A DNA stretch of 17,694 bases from Betaproteobacteria bacterium (GTDB lineage Bacteria; Pseudomonadota; Gammaproteobacteria; Burkholderiales; SG8-39): NCBI GenBank assembly GCA_004298295.1, contig SCUH01000158.1:1-17694 (forward strand), written 5' to 3'. A program made the position numbers and the translations under genes. Numbering within the stretch: position 1 is the first letter of the stretch; the number at the start of each line of letters is the position of its first letter. Positions 7,340 through 14,345 of this stretch are shown here, one piece after another. The notes below the pieces were generated by a model, which was given only the letters and a program-made list of their open reading frames with translations, had not been told where the DNA came from and did not search any database.

Positions 7340-7367
7340 AGCATAGCAGAGAGCAATCCGCCTGCAA
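7340..7367 (-). promoter_or_regulatory. Candidate promoter of the TRAP operon
   Basis: On the minus strand TTGCAG (7367-7362) and TATGCT (7345-7340) are 16 bases apart, 34 bases before the binding-protein ATG. The -10 box matches four of six consensus bases, the -35 box three. The position in a divergent 209-base intergenic region is right, but the match is only moderate. Confidence 0.35.
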
Positions 7368-7380
7368 GCCCCGTGCGCGC

Positions 7381-7429
7381 TAAAATCGAACGGCCGTCAA
7401 CGAGCCGGTCCGCGCGGCGTCTCGCCGCG
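7381..7429 (+). promoter_or_regulatory. Possible -10 box and leader hairpin upstream of mscS
   Basis: TAAAAT at 7381-7386 matches five of six -10 consensus bases, but no convincing -35 box lies 16-18 bases upstream. If used, transcription would begin near 7393 and give a leader of about 120 bases. CGCGGCG (7413-7419) and CGCCGCG (7423-7429) would form a 7-bp GC-only hairpin in that leader. No T-run follows, so it is not a terminator. Confidence 0.3.
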
Positions 7430-7492
7430 GTCGCCGGCGGCACGAGTCTGCATCGGCCGCCGCGGGTCGGATTATCCCGGAAGGAGCATCGC

Positions 7493-7519
7493 ATGAAGTT
7501 GTGCAGGAGCGCGCAGTGA
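7493..7519 (+). CDS. Possible 8-residue upstream frame coupled to mscS
   Basis: ATG at 7493 is preceded by AAGGAG (7481-7486) with six bases of spacing, the best ribosome site in the region. It opens a frame of only eight codons, MKLCRSAQ. Its TGA (7517-7519) overlaps the mscS GTG (7516-7518) as GTGA, the classic coupling arrangement. It is not in frame with mscS. Translation of this mini-gene could feed ribosomes to the GTG start. The initiation signal is strong; a functional peptide is speculative. Confidence 0.45.
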   Translation: MKLCRSAQ

Positions 7520-8412
7520 GCGATTGGCTCGACGGACTGCGGCTGTCGCTGATCGCGGGGTCCGGACCCGCGCTGCGCTCGGCGCTCAACGTGCTGATCA
7601 TCCTCGCGGCCAGCTGGGCGGCGCTCTCGGTGGTGCAGCGCGCCATCCTGCGCTTTCGCGCCTTCATGGAGCCGCGCCTGCACGACAGCGAGTCGGCCAA
7701 GCGGGTCGGCACGCTGTGCCGCGTGTTCCGCCATTTCGGCTCCGTCGTGATCACCATCGTCGCCGCGATGCTGGTGATGAACGAGCTGGGCATCTCGATC
7801 GCGCCGGTACTCGCCACGGCCGGCGTGGCGGGCATCGCCATCGGCTTCGGCGCGCAAAGCCTGGTGAAGGACTACTTCTCCGGTTTCTTTCTGCTGCTCG
7901 AGGACCAGATCCGGCAGGGCGACGTGGTCTCGGTCGCGGGCGTCGGCGGCCTAGTGGAGGAGGTGACCCTGCGCTACGTCAGGCTGCGCGATTTCGATGG
8001 CCACGTCCACTTCGTGCCGAACGGGGAGATCAAGACCGTCACCAACCGCACGCGCGACTATGCGCAGGCCGTGATCGAAGTCGGTGTCGCTTTCCGCGAG
8101 GACCCGGACGAGGCGCTCGCGGTGATGTGCGAGGTGGGCCGCGAGCTGCGCGCCGATCCCGCGTGGCGCGCCCGGATCCTGGACGACGTCGAGAGGATCG
8201 GCGTCGAGCGCTGGGCCGAGTCGGCGGTGATCCTGCGCTGCCGGCTGAAAGTGGTCGGCATCGAGCAGTGGAACGTGCGGCGCGAGTTCCTCCGGCGGCT
8301 GAAGAAGGCCTACGAGGCGCGCGGCATCGAGATTCCGTTCCCCCATCTCACGCTGTATGCCGGCCAGCCAAAGGACGGCAACGCGGCGGCGTTCCGGATC
8401 GACTCGCGCTAG
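7516..8412 (+). CDS. MscS-family mechanosensitive ion channel
   Basis: A 298-residue inner-membrane channel of the small-conductance mechanosensitive family, which opens under membrane tension to release solutes on osmotic downshock. Three membrane segments are visible at about 22-45, 70-92 and 96-130. The last holds the pore signature AGVAGIAIGFGAQSLVKDYF (102-121) followed by the family's LLEDQIRQGDVV. A cytoplasmic beta domain with FVPNGEIKTVTN and a C-terminal alpha-beta domain follow. The GTG at 7516 is chosen because AGGAG (7505-7509) lies six bases upstream; the in-frame GTG at 7501 has no suitably spaced ribosome site. The stop is nine bases before the Kef-like gene, so the two are probably co-transcribed. 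Length is close to E. coli MscS (286), and the class within the family is not resolved. Confidence 0.93.
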   Translation: MSDWLDGLRLSLIAGSGPALRSALNVLIILAASWAALSVVQRAILRFRAFMEPRLHDSESAKRVGTLCRVFRHFGSVVITIVAAMLVMNELGISIAPVLATAGVAGIAIGFGAQSLVKDYFSGFFLLLEDQIRQGDVVSVAGVGGLVEEVTLRYVRLRDFDGHVHFVPNGEIKTVTNRTRDYAQAVIEVGVAFREDPDEALAVMCEVGRELRADPAWRARILDDVERIGVERWAESAVILRCRLKVVGIEQWNVRREFLRRLKKAYEARGIEIPFPHLTLYAGQPKDGNAAAFRIDSR

Positions 8413-8421
8413 CCGCCGGCC

Positions 8422-9630
8422 TTGTCCGATCTGTTCTTCCTGCCGGATCTCACGTCGGCTGCGGCGCAGCTGCCCTGGTACGCGCTGCTCGTGCTTGCGG
8501 CTGCGCTCGCGGGCGAGGCGGCGCAGCGCTGGCTGCGGCTGCCGCGCCTGCTCGGCTGGATCGCCGTCGGCGGCGCGCTCGGCCCGCACGCGCTCGGCCT
8601 GCTCGACCCGGAGGCGCTCGACGCGCTGCAACCCGTGCTCGACCTTGCACTGGGCGTGGTGCTGTTCGAACTGGGGCAGCGCGTCGACCTGTCGTGGCTG
8701 CGGCGCAATCCGTGGCTGCTCGGCACCAGCGTCCTCGAAAGCACGCTTGCGTTCGCCGCCATGTTCGCGGTTCTGCTTGCCCTCGAAGCGTCGCCGTTGC
8801 TGGCTGCCGTGGCGGCGGCAATCGGCATTTCGACAGCGCCCGCGGTCGTGCTCAGCGTCACGCGCGACCTGCGCGCGCAGGGGCAGGTCACCGAACGCGC
8901 CCTGCTGCTGACCGCGCTCAACTGCGCGTATGCCTACGTCGCGGTCAGCGTGCTGCTCGCCTGGCTGGCGCGCGAGTACGCTGCCGACTGGCGCGTCATC
9001 GTGCTGCATCCCCTGTACCTGATCTTCGGTTCGCTCGCGCTCGCCGCCGCGTTCGCCGGCGCGGCGCTCGGGCTGCTGCGCCTGCTGGGCCGGCGCCGCG
9101 ACGCCCAGTTCCTGTGCGTGTTCGCGCTGGTGGTGCTCGCCGTGTGGGCGGCGGCCACGCTCAATCTGCCGGTCGCGCTGGCGCTGCTCGGCTTCGGCGC
9201 CGCGATCCGCATGCTCGACCGGCGACGCCTGTTCGTGTCGCTCGATTTCGGGCGCATCGGCGCGATCCTGCTGATCCTGCTGTTCGCGATCCTGGCAGCG
9301 AGGCTCGAGTGGGAGCTGGTTCCCGCCGGGATCGTGGCCGGAGGCGTGCTGGTCGCGGCACGCTTCGCCGGCAAGGCGCTGGGGGTCCTGGCGTTGGCGC
9401 CGCTCGCCGGGCTGCCGCTGCGCAAGGCCTCGCTGCTGGCGTTCGCGCTCACGCCGATGTCCGGGGTCGCCCTGGTCTTGGTGCACGATACGGCCCGGCT
9501 GTATCCTCAGTTCGGCCCGGCGCTCGCAGCGATCCTGGTGGCGGCGATCGCGATGCTGGAGCTGCTCGGGCCGCTGTTCGCGCACTTTGCGCTGGTGCGC
9601 GCGGGCGAAGCGGCGGACGAAGGTCGCTGA
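8422..9630 (+). CDS. Kef-like (CPA2) membrane transporter without RCK domain
   Basis: A 402-residue integral membrane protein resembling the membrane half of KefB/KefC-type cation/proton antiporters (CPA2 superfamily). It is almost wholly hydrophobic helices, with LGVVLFELGQRVDLSWLRRN (78-97) and ISTAPAVVLSVTRDLRAQGQ (136-155) in the positions of Kef family motifs. Full KefC is about 620 residues; here the cytoplasmic nucleotide-binding RCK domain is missing. After TERALLLTALN (157-167), where Kef proteins usually carry acidic residues for ion exchange, the sequence reads ALNCAYAY with no aspartate. Transport activity or ion choice may therefore differ. The start is TTG at 8422 without a ribosome site, probably by coupling from mscS nine bases upstream. 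The superfamily call is fairly safe; antiport of K+ is not shown. Confidence 0.75.
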   Translation: MSDLFFLPDLTSAAAQLPWYALLVLAAALAGEAAQRWLRLPRLLGWIAVGGALGPHALGLLDPEALDALQPVLDLALGVVLFELGQRVDLSWLRRNPWLLGTSVLESTLAFAAMFAVLLALEASPLLAAVAAAIGISTAPAVVLSVTRDLRAQGQVTERALLLTALNCAYAYVAVSVLLAWLAREYAADWRVIVLHPLYLIFGSLALAAAFAGAALGLLRLLGRRRDAQFLCVFALVVLAVWAAATLNLPVALALLGFGAAIRMLDRRRLFVSLDFGRIGAILLILLFAILAARLEWELVPAGIVAGGVLVAARFAGKALGVLALAPLAGLPLRKASLLAFALTPMSGVALVLVHDTARLYPQFGPALAAILVAAIAMLELLGPLFAHFALVRAGEAADEGR

Positions 9631-9632
9631 GC

Positions 9633-10751
9633 GTGGAGCGGCTCGATTTCAGGCAGTCGGCACCGCTCACGATGGGCGTCGAGCTGGAACTGCAGCTGGT
9701 CAGCTCGCGCGACTGCGACCTGACGCGCGCGGCCTCCGACCTGCTGTCGCAGGTGGCGAAGCGCGCGCATGCGGGCGAGATCAAGCCCGAGATCACCGAA
9801 AGCATGATCGAGGTGAGCACCGGCATCCACGCGCGCCACGACACCCTGGTGCAGGAGCTGCGCGCCATTCGTGGCGTATTGCTGGAGGTGGCGGAGAAAT
9901 TGAACGTGGGTGTGTGCGGGGGCGGCGCGCATCCGTTCCAGCACTGGAGCGACCGCCGCATCATGGATGCGCCGCGCATGAAGCACGTCTCGCAGCTCTA
10001 CGGCTACCTCGCCAAGCAGTTCACCGTGTTCGGCCAGCACGTGCACATCGGCTGTCCCGACGGCGACGCTGCGCTCTACCTGCTGCACGCGGTGTCGCGC
10101 TACATCCCGCACCTGATCGCGCTGTCGGCGGCCTCGCCGTACTACCAGGGCGTGGATACCGCGTTCGAATCCTCCCGGCTCAACGCCGTGTTCGCGTTTC
10201 CGCTTTCCGGCCGCGCGCCGTTCGTGCAGACCTGGGACGACTTCAACGGCTACTTCGGCAAGCTGAGCGGCGCTGGAATCGTCGACAGCATGAAGGATTT
10301 CTACTGGGACATCCGGCCCAAGCCCGAGTTCGGCACGATCGAGATCCGGGTCTGCGATACGCCGCTCACGGTGGAGCGCGCCGCCGCCCTCGCGGCCTAT
10401 GCGCAGGCGCTGGCGCGCTGGCTGCTGATCGAGCGACCGCAGCGCATCTCCGAGGATCTGTACCTCGCCTACACCTACAACCGCTTCCAGGCCTGCCGCT
10501 TCGGCCTCGGTGGCGAGTTCGTCGATCCGGTGAGCGGCACGCGGCGCGGCATCAGCGAGGAAGTGCTGGAGACGCTCGCGGCGCTCGCGGTGCATGCGCG
10601 CGCGCTGGGTTCCGAGGCGGCGCTCGGCGAGATCGAAGCGATCGTGCGGCAGGGCAACGACGCGCGCTGGATGCGCGAACGCTTTGCCGACAGCGGCTCG
10701 TTGCCGGACCTGGTCTGGCGCCAGGTCGAGCGCCTGCGCGCAGGCTGCTGA
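9633..10751 (+). CDS. ybdK: YbdK-type carboxylate-amine ligase (GCS2 family)
   Basis: A 372-residue ATP-dependent ligase of the glutamate-cysteine ligase type 2 family, the same length as E. coli YbdK. E. coli YbdK shows weak gamma-glutamylcysteine ligase activity; its true role is unsettled. Motifs run in order: MGVELELQL at 14-22 (metal/ATP-binding glutamates), ITESMIEV at 54-61, GGGAHPFQ at 96-103, FGQHVHIG at 133-140, and DIRPKPEFGTIEIRVCDTPLT at 226-246. The GTG at 9633 is used, two bases after the previous stop, with GAAGG (9618-9622) as a plausible ribosome site; it gives the expected N-terminus, whereas ATG at 9672 would cut the first strand. It is the last gene of the mscS operon. 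Because KefB/KefC respond to glutathione, a thiol-related ligase beside a Kef-like protein may be meaningful, but this is inference. Confidence 0.93.
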   Translation: MERLDFRQSAPLTMGVELELQLVSSRDCDLTRAASDLLSQVAKRAHAGEIKPEITESMIEVSTGIHARHDTLVQELRAIRGVLLEVAEKLNVGVCGGGAHPFQHWSDRRIMDAPRMKHVSQLYGYLAKQFTVFGQHVHIGCPDGDAALYLLHAVSRYIPHLIALSAASPYYQGVDTAFESSRLNAVFAFPLSGRAPFVQTWDDFNGYFGKLSGAGIVDSMKDFYWDIRPKPEFGTIEIRVCDTPLTVERAAALAAYAQALARWLLIERPQRISEDLYLAYTYNRFQACRFGLGGEFVDPVSGTRRGISEEVLETLAALAVHARALGSEAALGEIEAIVRQGNDARWMRERFADSGSLPDLVWRQVERLRAGC

Positions 10752-10822
10752 GCGGCCGGCGGCCACCGCGGCTGCAGCGGCGGCGGCTCGTGCTGCACGA
10801 CGTCGACGCACCGCGGGCGCGC

Positions 10823-11788
10823 TCATCGCGGTGCCGCCGCGGCGGCACCCAGCAGTCCCAGGCGTTCGTTGGTGACGACGTGCACCGGACAGCTGCGCGC
10901 CGCCCCGGCAAACGCCGCCTTGGCGCCGAACGCCGCGATGAAGCCGCCGGCGCGCAGACGCGGCAGGATCCTCGGGGCGATGCCGCCCGTCACGTAGACC
11001 CCGCCGCGCGCCAGCACGGCGAGCGCATAGTCGCCAGCGGCCGCGCCATAACACGCGATGAACAGGTCGAGCGCCGCAAGGGCGAGCGGATCACCGGATT
11101 CAAGCGCGGCCTGCGAGATCGCGGCCGCGGAATCGCTCGCGGCCGGCGCCGCGGGCAGCGCCGCGCCTTCGGCAACGCGGCTGCTATCGTGCAGGAAGGC
11201 GTAGATGCGCGCCAGGCCCGCGCCCGAGATCACGTGTTCGAGCTCGACCCGGCCGAGGCTTCCCCGCAGGTGCCGCCAAAGCGCCTCCTGCACCTCGTCT
11301 GCGGGCGCGAACGCGGCGTGGCCGCCTTCGCCGCAGACGACGCGTTGGCCGCGGCCGCGGCCAAGGACCCAGGCGACGCCGAGGCCGGTGCCGGCGCCGA
11401 TCACGAGACGGGGCGCGGCCGCGAGCGGCGCGCCCGGCTGCAGCGTCACGAGCTCGCCGGGTCGCAGCCGCGCGAGCCCGTGGGCGCTCGCTTCGAAGTC
11501 ATTGAGCAGCCGCACGCTGGCGATGCCGAGGTCGCGCGTATCGATTTGCCAGCCCAGATGCGTGACGCGCACGCGTCCGTCCGATACCGGACCGGCGACG
11601 CCGAGACACGCGCGCGCGATGCGCGGCGGCGCGCCGAGCGCCTCGCGCGCCTCGGCGCGGAAGCGCTCGAGCAGGGCCCCGAACGAGGCAAACTCGCGGC
11701 AGCGGTAGCGGCGCTCGAAGCGCACGCGGCTGCCTTCCGCCAGTGCCAGCAGTGCCTTGGTTCCGCCGATATCAGCGGCGAGCAGCAC
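10823..11788 (-). CDS. glk: Glucokinase (Glk family)
   Basis: A 321-residue cytoplasmic kinase that phosphorylates glucose to glucose-6-phosphate with ATP. Signatures: DIGGTK phosphate loop at 6-11, CLGVAGPV at 61-68, LNDFEA at 95-100 with Asp97 as the expected catalytic base, GAGTGLGVAW at 131-140, EGGHAAFAP at 154-162, ELEHVISGAGL at 182-192, and VYVTGGIAPRI at 264-274. The length equals that of E. coli Glk (321). It starts with GTG at 11788, 12 bases after the GH15 stop, as the last gene of the minus-strand operon. Its role there is probably to recover glucose released by the GH15 enzyme and to supply glucose-6-phosphate to OtsA. It converges with ybdK across a 71-base gap in which I see GC-rich repeats but no terminator with a T-run. 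Confidence 0.95.
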   Translation of the reverse strand: MLLAADIGGTKALLALAEGSRVRFERRYRCREFASFGALLERFRAEAREALGAPPRIARACLGVAGPVSDGRVRVTHLGWQIDTRDLGIASVRLLNDFEASAHGLARLRPGELVTLQPGAPLAAAPRLVIGAGTGLGVAWVLGRGRGQRVVCGEGGHAAFAPADEVQEALWRHLRGSLGRVELEHVISGAGLARIYAFLHDSSRVAEGAALPAAPAASDSAAAISQAALESGDPLALAALDLFIACYGAAAGDYALAVLARGGVYVTGGIAPRILPRLRAGGFIAAFGAKAAFAGAARSCPVHVVTNERLGLLGAAAAAPR

Positions 11789-11800
11789 GGCGCGGTGGCC

Positions 11801-13585
11801 TCAGAACGCCTGATCCCAGGGCAGGCTGAGCCGTGTCGCGGAGTTGATCATGCCGACCATGCTGTAGGTCTGGGGGAAGTTGCCCCACAGCTCGCCGCTC
11901 GCAGGATCGATGTGCTCCGAGAACAGCCCCAGGCGGTTGCGCCGCGCCAGCGTGGCCTCGAACAGCGCGCGCGCCTCGTCGCGCCGCCCCAGCGCCGCGA
12001 GCGCGTCGATGTACCAGAAGGTGCAGACGATGAAGGCGTTCTCCGGCGTGCCGAAATCGTCCGGTGCGGTGTAGCGGAAGACGAAATTGCCGCGCTTCAG
12101 ATCGCGTTCGATTGCGGCGACGGTGCCTGCGAAGCGCGGATCGTCGGCGCGCAGGAAACCGAGTTCCGCCAGGAGCAGCAGGCTGGCGTCGAGCGCCTCG
12201 CCGTCGAAAGTCGCGACGAAGCTGCCCAGGCGCGCGTGCCAGGCGCGGGCGCAGATCACGGCGTGAATGCCGTCGGCGTGCGTGCGCCACTGCCGCGCGC
12301 GCTCGACCAGGCCGAGCCGGGCCGCGATCTTGGCCAGGCGGTCGCAGGCGGCCCAGCACATCACGCTCGAGAAGGTGTGCACGTGCGGCGTGCCGCGCAG
12401 CTCCCACAGTCCGGCATCCGGCTGCGCGTGCACCGCCACGGCGCGCTCGCCCAGCGTCTCGAGCTGGCGGAACAGGCCTTCGTTGCCGATCGCGTGCAGA
12501 CGGCGGTCGAAGAAGGCATGCGTCGCGGCCAGCACCGTCGAGCCGTAGACGTCGTTCTGCACCTGGCGGTAGGCCTGGTTGCCGACGCGTACCGGACCCA
12601 TGCCGCGATAGCCCGGCAGCGAATCCAGCTCGCGTTCCTCGATCTCCGGCAGGCCGCTCACGCCGTAGACCGGCTGCAGCGCGCCTTCGTCGCGCGCCGC
12701 GACGTTGATGATGTAGCCGAGATAGCGTTCCATCGTGCGCGTCGCGTTGAGGCGATTGAGCGCGTTCACCACGAAGTAGGCGTCCCGCAGCCAGCAGAAA
12801 CGGTAATCCCAGTTGCGCCCGCTTGCCGCCGATTCCGGGATCGAGGTGGTCAGCGCCGCCACCACGGCGCCGGTGTCGTCGTGCGCCGCGAGCTTGAGGG
12901 TGATCGCGGCGCGGATGATCTCGTCCTGCCATTCGAACGGGATCGAGAGGTCGCGCACCCAGTCCTGCCAGTAATCCACCGTATGCTCGAGAAAGCGCCG
13001 CGCGACTTCGGCCACCGCGCCCTGCAGCGTCTCGTCCGGGCCGAGCAGCAGGGCGACCGGCGCGCGCAGCACGAAAGGCGTTTCCTCGAGCAGCGCCGTG
13101 ATCGAGCAGTCGGCGGTGACGCGCAGCGCCTGGTCGGTGCCGGCGTAGCGCACGTGGTTCGAGCCCCAGGTGCGTTGCGGCCGGACGCGGCCGTAATCGG
13201 CGGCGGGCCGCAGGCGCACGCACACCCTCGGGCTGCCGGAAAGCGGGCGGATGATGCGCACCAGCTGGCTGGGACAGAACAGGCGCCCGAACTGGCGAAA
13301 GCGCGGCGCCAGGTCGGTGATCTCGATCGCGCCGCCGTTCGCGTCGTGGAGCCGCGTCACCAGCACCGGCGTATTCGGCACGTATTCCTGTTCGCTGCGC
13401 GCGAGCCCCGCCAGCTCCACGGCGAAAAAGCCGAAGTCCTGCTCGCTCGCGCGCGCGCGCAGCAGCGAGCAGAACACGGCGTCGCTGTCGAAGCGCGGCA
13501 GGCAGGCCCAGACGATCTCGCCCTGCGCATCGACAAGGGCGCCGATGCTCGAATTGCCGATGGCGCCGAGCTCGAGCGAGTTCAT
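11801..13585 (-). CDS. Glycoside hydrolase family 15 enzyme (glucoamylase or trehalase type)
   Basis: A 594-residue protein with the bacterial GH15 plan: an N-terminal beta-sandwich (about 1-190) and an (alpha/alpha)6 barrel. Barrel motifs are RNWDYRFCWLRDA (257-269), QPVYGVSGLPEIEERELDSL (304-323), PVRVGNQAYRQVQNDVYG (331-348), AGLWELRG with Glu395 (391-398), and the C-terminal LFSEHIDPASGELWGNFPQ with Glu557 (554-572). By family pattern Glu395 and Glu557 are the likely acid and base. GH15 includes glucoamylases, glucodextranases and trehalases. No signal peptide is present, so it probably acts in the cytoplasm. Its ATG overlaps the otsB stop by four bases (ATGA), and glk follows, which makes trehalose a strong candidate substrate. 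Glycogen-type alpha-glucans remain possible. Confidence 0.9.
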   Translation of the reverse strand: MNSLELGAIGNSSIGALVDAQGEIVWACLPRFDSDAVFCSLLRARASEQDFGFFAVELAGLARSEQEYVPNTPVLVTRLHDANGGAIEITDLAPRFRQFGRLFCPSQLVRIIRPLSGSPRVCVRLRPAADYGRVRPQRTWGSNHVRYAGTDQALRVTADCSITALLEETPFVLRAPVALLLGPDETLQGAVAEVARRFLEHTVDYWQDWVRDLSIPFEWQDEIIRAAITLKLAAHDDTGAVVAALTTSIPESAASGRNWDYRFCWLRDAYFVVNALNRLNATRTMERYLGYIINVAARDEGALQPVYGVSGLPEIEERELDSLPGYRGMGPVRVGNQAYRQVQNDVYGSTVLAATHAFFDRRLHAIGNEGLFRQLETLGERAVAVHAQPDAGLWELRGTPHVHTFSSVMCWAACDRLAKIAARLGLVERARQWRTHADGIHAVICARAWHARLGSFVATFDGEALDASLLLLAELGFLRADDPRFAGTVAAIERDLKRGNFVFRYTAPDDFGTPENAFIVCTFWYIDALAALGRRDEARALFEATLARRNRLGLFSEHIDPASGELWGNFPQTYSMVGMINSATRLSLPWDQAF

Positions 13586-14337
13586 CGGCTGCGGTGCGCG
13601 GCCGTCAGGCGGCCGCAGTGCGCCAGATATTCGCCGAGCCAGCGCCGCACCGCGGCGGCATCAGCCAGGCGCCAGCGGGCGTGCGTCGCGCCGGGTCCCA
13701 CCTTGATGGCGTGGCCGCCGGCGCGGTTGACGACGTCAAAACCGTACTCGTCGGTCAGGTCGTCGCCGAGGAACACGGGAATGCGTCCCTTGAACGGGGT
13801 CTCGGCCATGAATTCCGCGATCGCAGTGCCCTTGTCCTTGCCGCTCGGTTTGATCTCGAGCACGAACTTGCCGGCCTGCAGCTCGAACTCGTCGCCCAGC
13901 GCCGCGGCGATGCGCCGCATTTCGCGCTCGGCCAGCGTGCCCAGCTCGGGGGCGCGCCGGAAATGCAGCGCGAGCGTCATGCCCTTGTTCTCGAGCAGGA
14001 ACGCGCTATGCGCCGACGTCAGACGCACCAGCTGCGCGGCGGCGCGTCCGAGGCATTCGAGCGCCGGTTCATGACGGTGCAGCGCGCCGTGTGCCGAGCG
14101 CCGCTCGGTGCCGTGCTGCCCGGCGAGCGGCACGGCGAGCGGGGCGAACAGCCGGTCGAGATCCTCGACCGAGCGGCCGCTGATCAGGGCCAGCGCGCCG
14201 TCGGTGACCTCGAGCAGATCTTCGATCTGGCGCAGCAGCCCCGCTTCGACATGCACCGCCTGCGGATGCTCGGCGTGATCGAGCAGCGTGCCGTCCACAT
14301 CGAGAAACAGCGCCCAGCCGGCGGCGAACGGCGGCAT
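13582..14337 (-). CDS. otsB: Trehalose-6-phosphate phosphatase
   Basis: A 251-residue HAD-superfamily phosphatase that converts trehalose-6-phosphate to trehalose. Motif I is FLDVDGTLL at 11-19, with nucleophile Asp13 and acid/base Asp15. ALISGRS (50-56) is typical of OtsB. Motif III lysines are in PSGKDKG (164-170), and motif IV is FLGDDLTDE (189-197), which binds magnesium. The cap module lies between about 75 and 160. ATG at 14337 is chosen because it begins just before motif I and is eight bases after the otsA stop; the frame stays open upstream, but that part lies inside otsA on the same strand in another frame. No strong ribosome site is seen, so it is probably coupled to otsA. Its stop overlaps the GH15 start. 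Confidence 0.95.
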   Translation of the reverse strand: MPPFAAGWALFLDVDGTLLDHAEHPQAVHVEAGLLRQIEDLLEVTDGALALISGRSVEDLDRLFAPLAVPLAGQHGTERRSAHGALHRHEPALECLGRAAAQLVRLTSAHSAFLLENKGMTLALHFRRAPELGTLAEREMRRIAAALGDEFELQAGKFVLEIKPSGKDKGTAIAEFMAETPFKGRIPVFLGDDLTDEYGFDVVNRAGGHAIKVGPGATHARWRLADAAAVRRWLGEYLAHCGRLTAAHRSR

Positions 14338-14345
14338 CGGCGGCG

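Noticed and set aside
7524..10751. A 1075-codon frame that includes ybdK
   Set aside because: Only the part from 9633 resembles a protein family. The upstream part is Arg/Gly-rich shadow of mscS and the Kef-like gene in another frame.
10752..10822. Search for a terminator between convergent ybdK and glk
   Set aside because: Only GC-rich short repeats without a T-run are present, so no terminator can be supported.
10830..10849. Perfect 20-base palindrome GGTGCCGCCGCGGCGGCACC
   Set aside because: It lies in the Ala-rich last codons of glk, has no loop and no T-run, and is explained by GCC/GCG codons. It is not convincing as a terminator or operator.
13439..13470. Inverted repeat CTGCTCGCT / AGCGAGCAG around a CG-rich run
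   Set aside because: It lies within the GH15 coding region (about residues 39-48), where Leu, Arg, Ala and Ser codons explain it. No sign of a regulatory role.
9587..14074. A 1495-codon plus-strand frame across ybdK, glk, GH15 and otsB
   Set aside because: It is rich in Arg, Ala and His with no recognisable domain and lies mostly antisense to four clearly identified genes. Long shadow frames are expected in DNA of this GC content.
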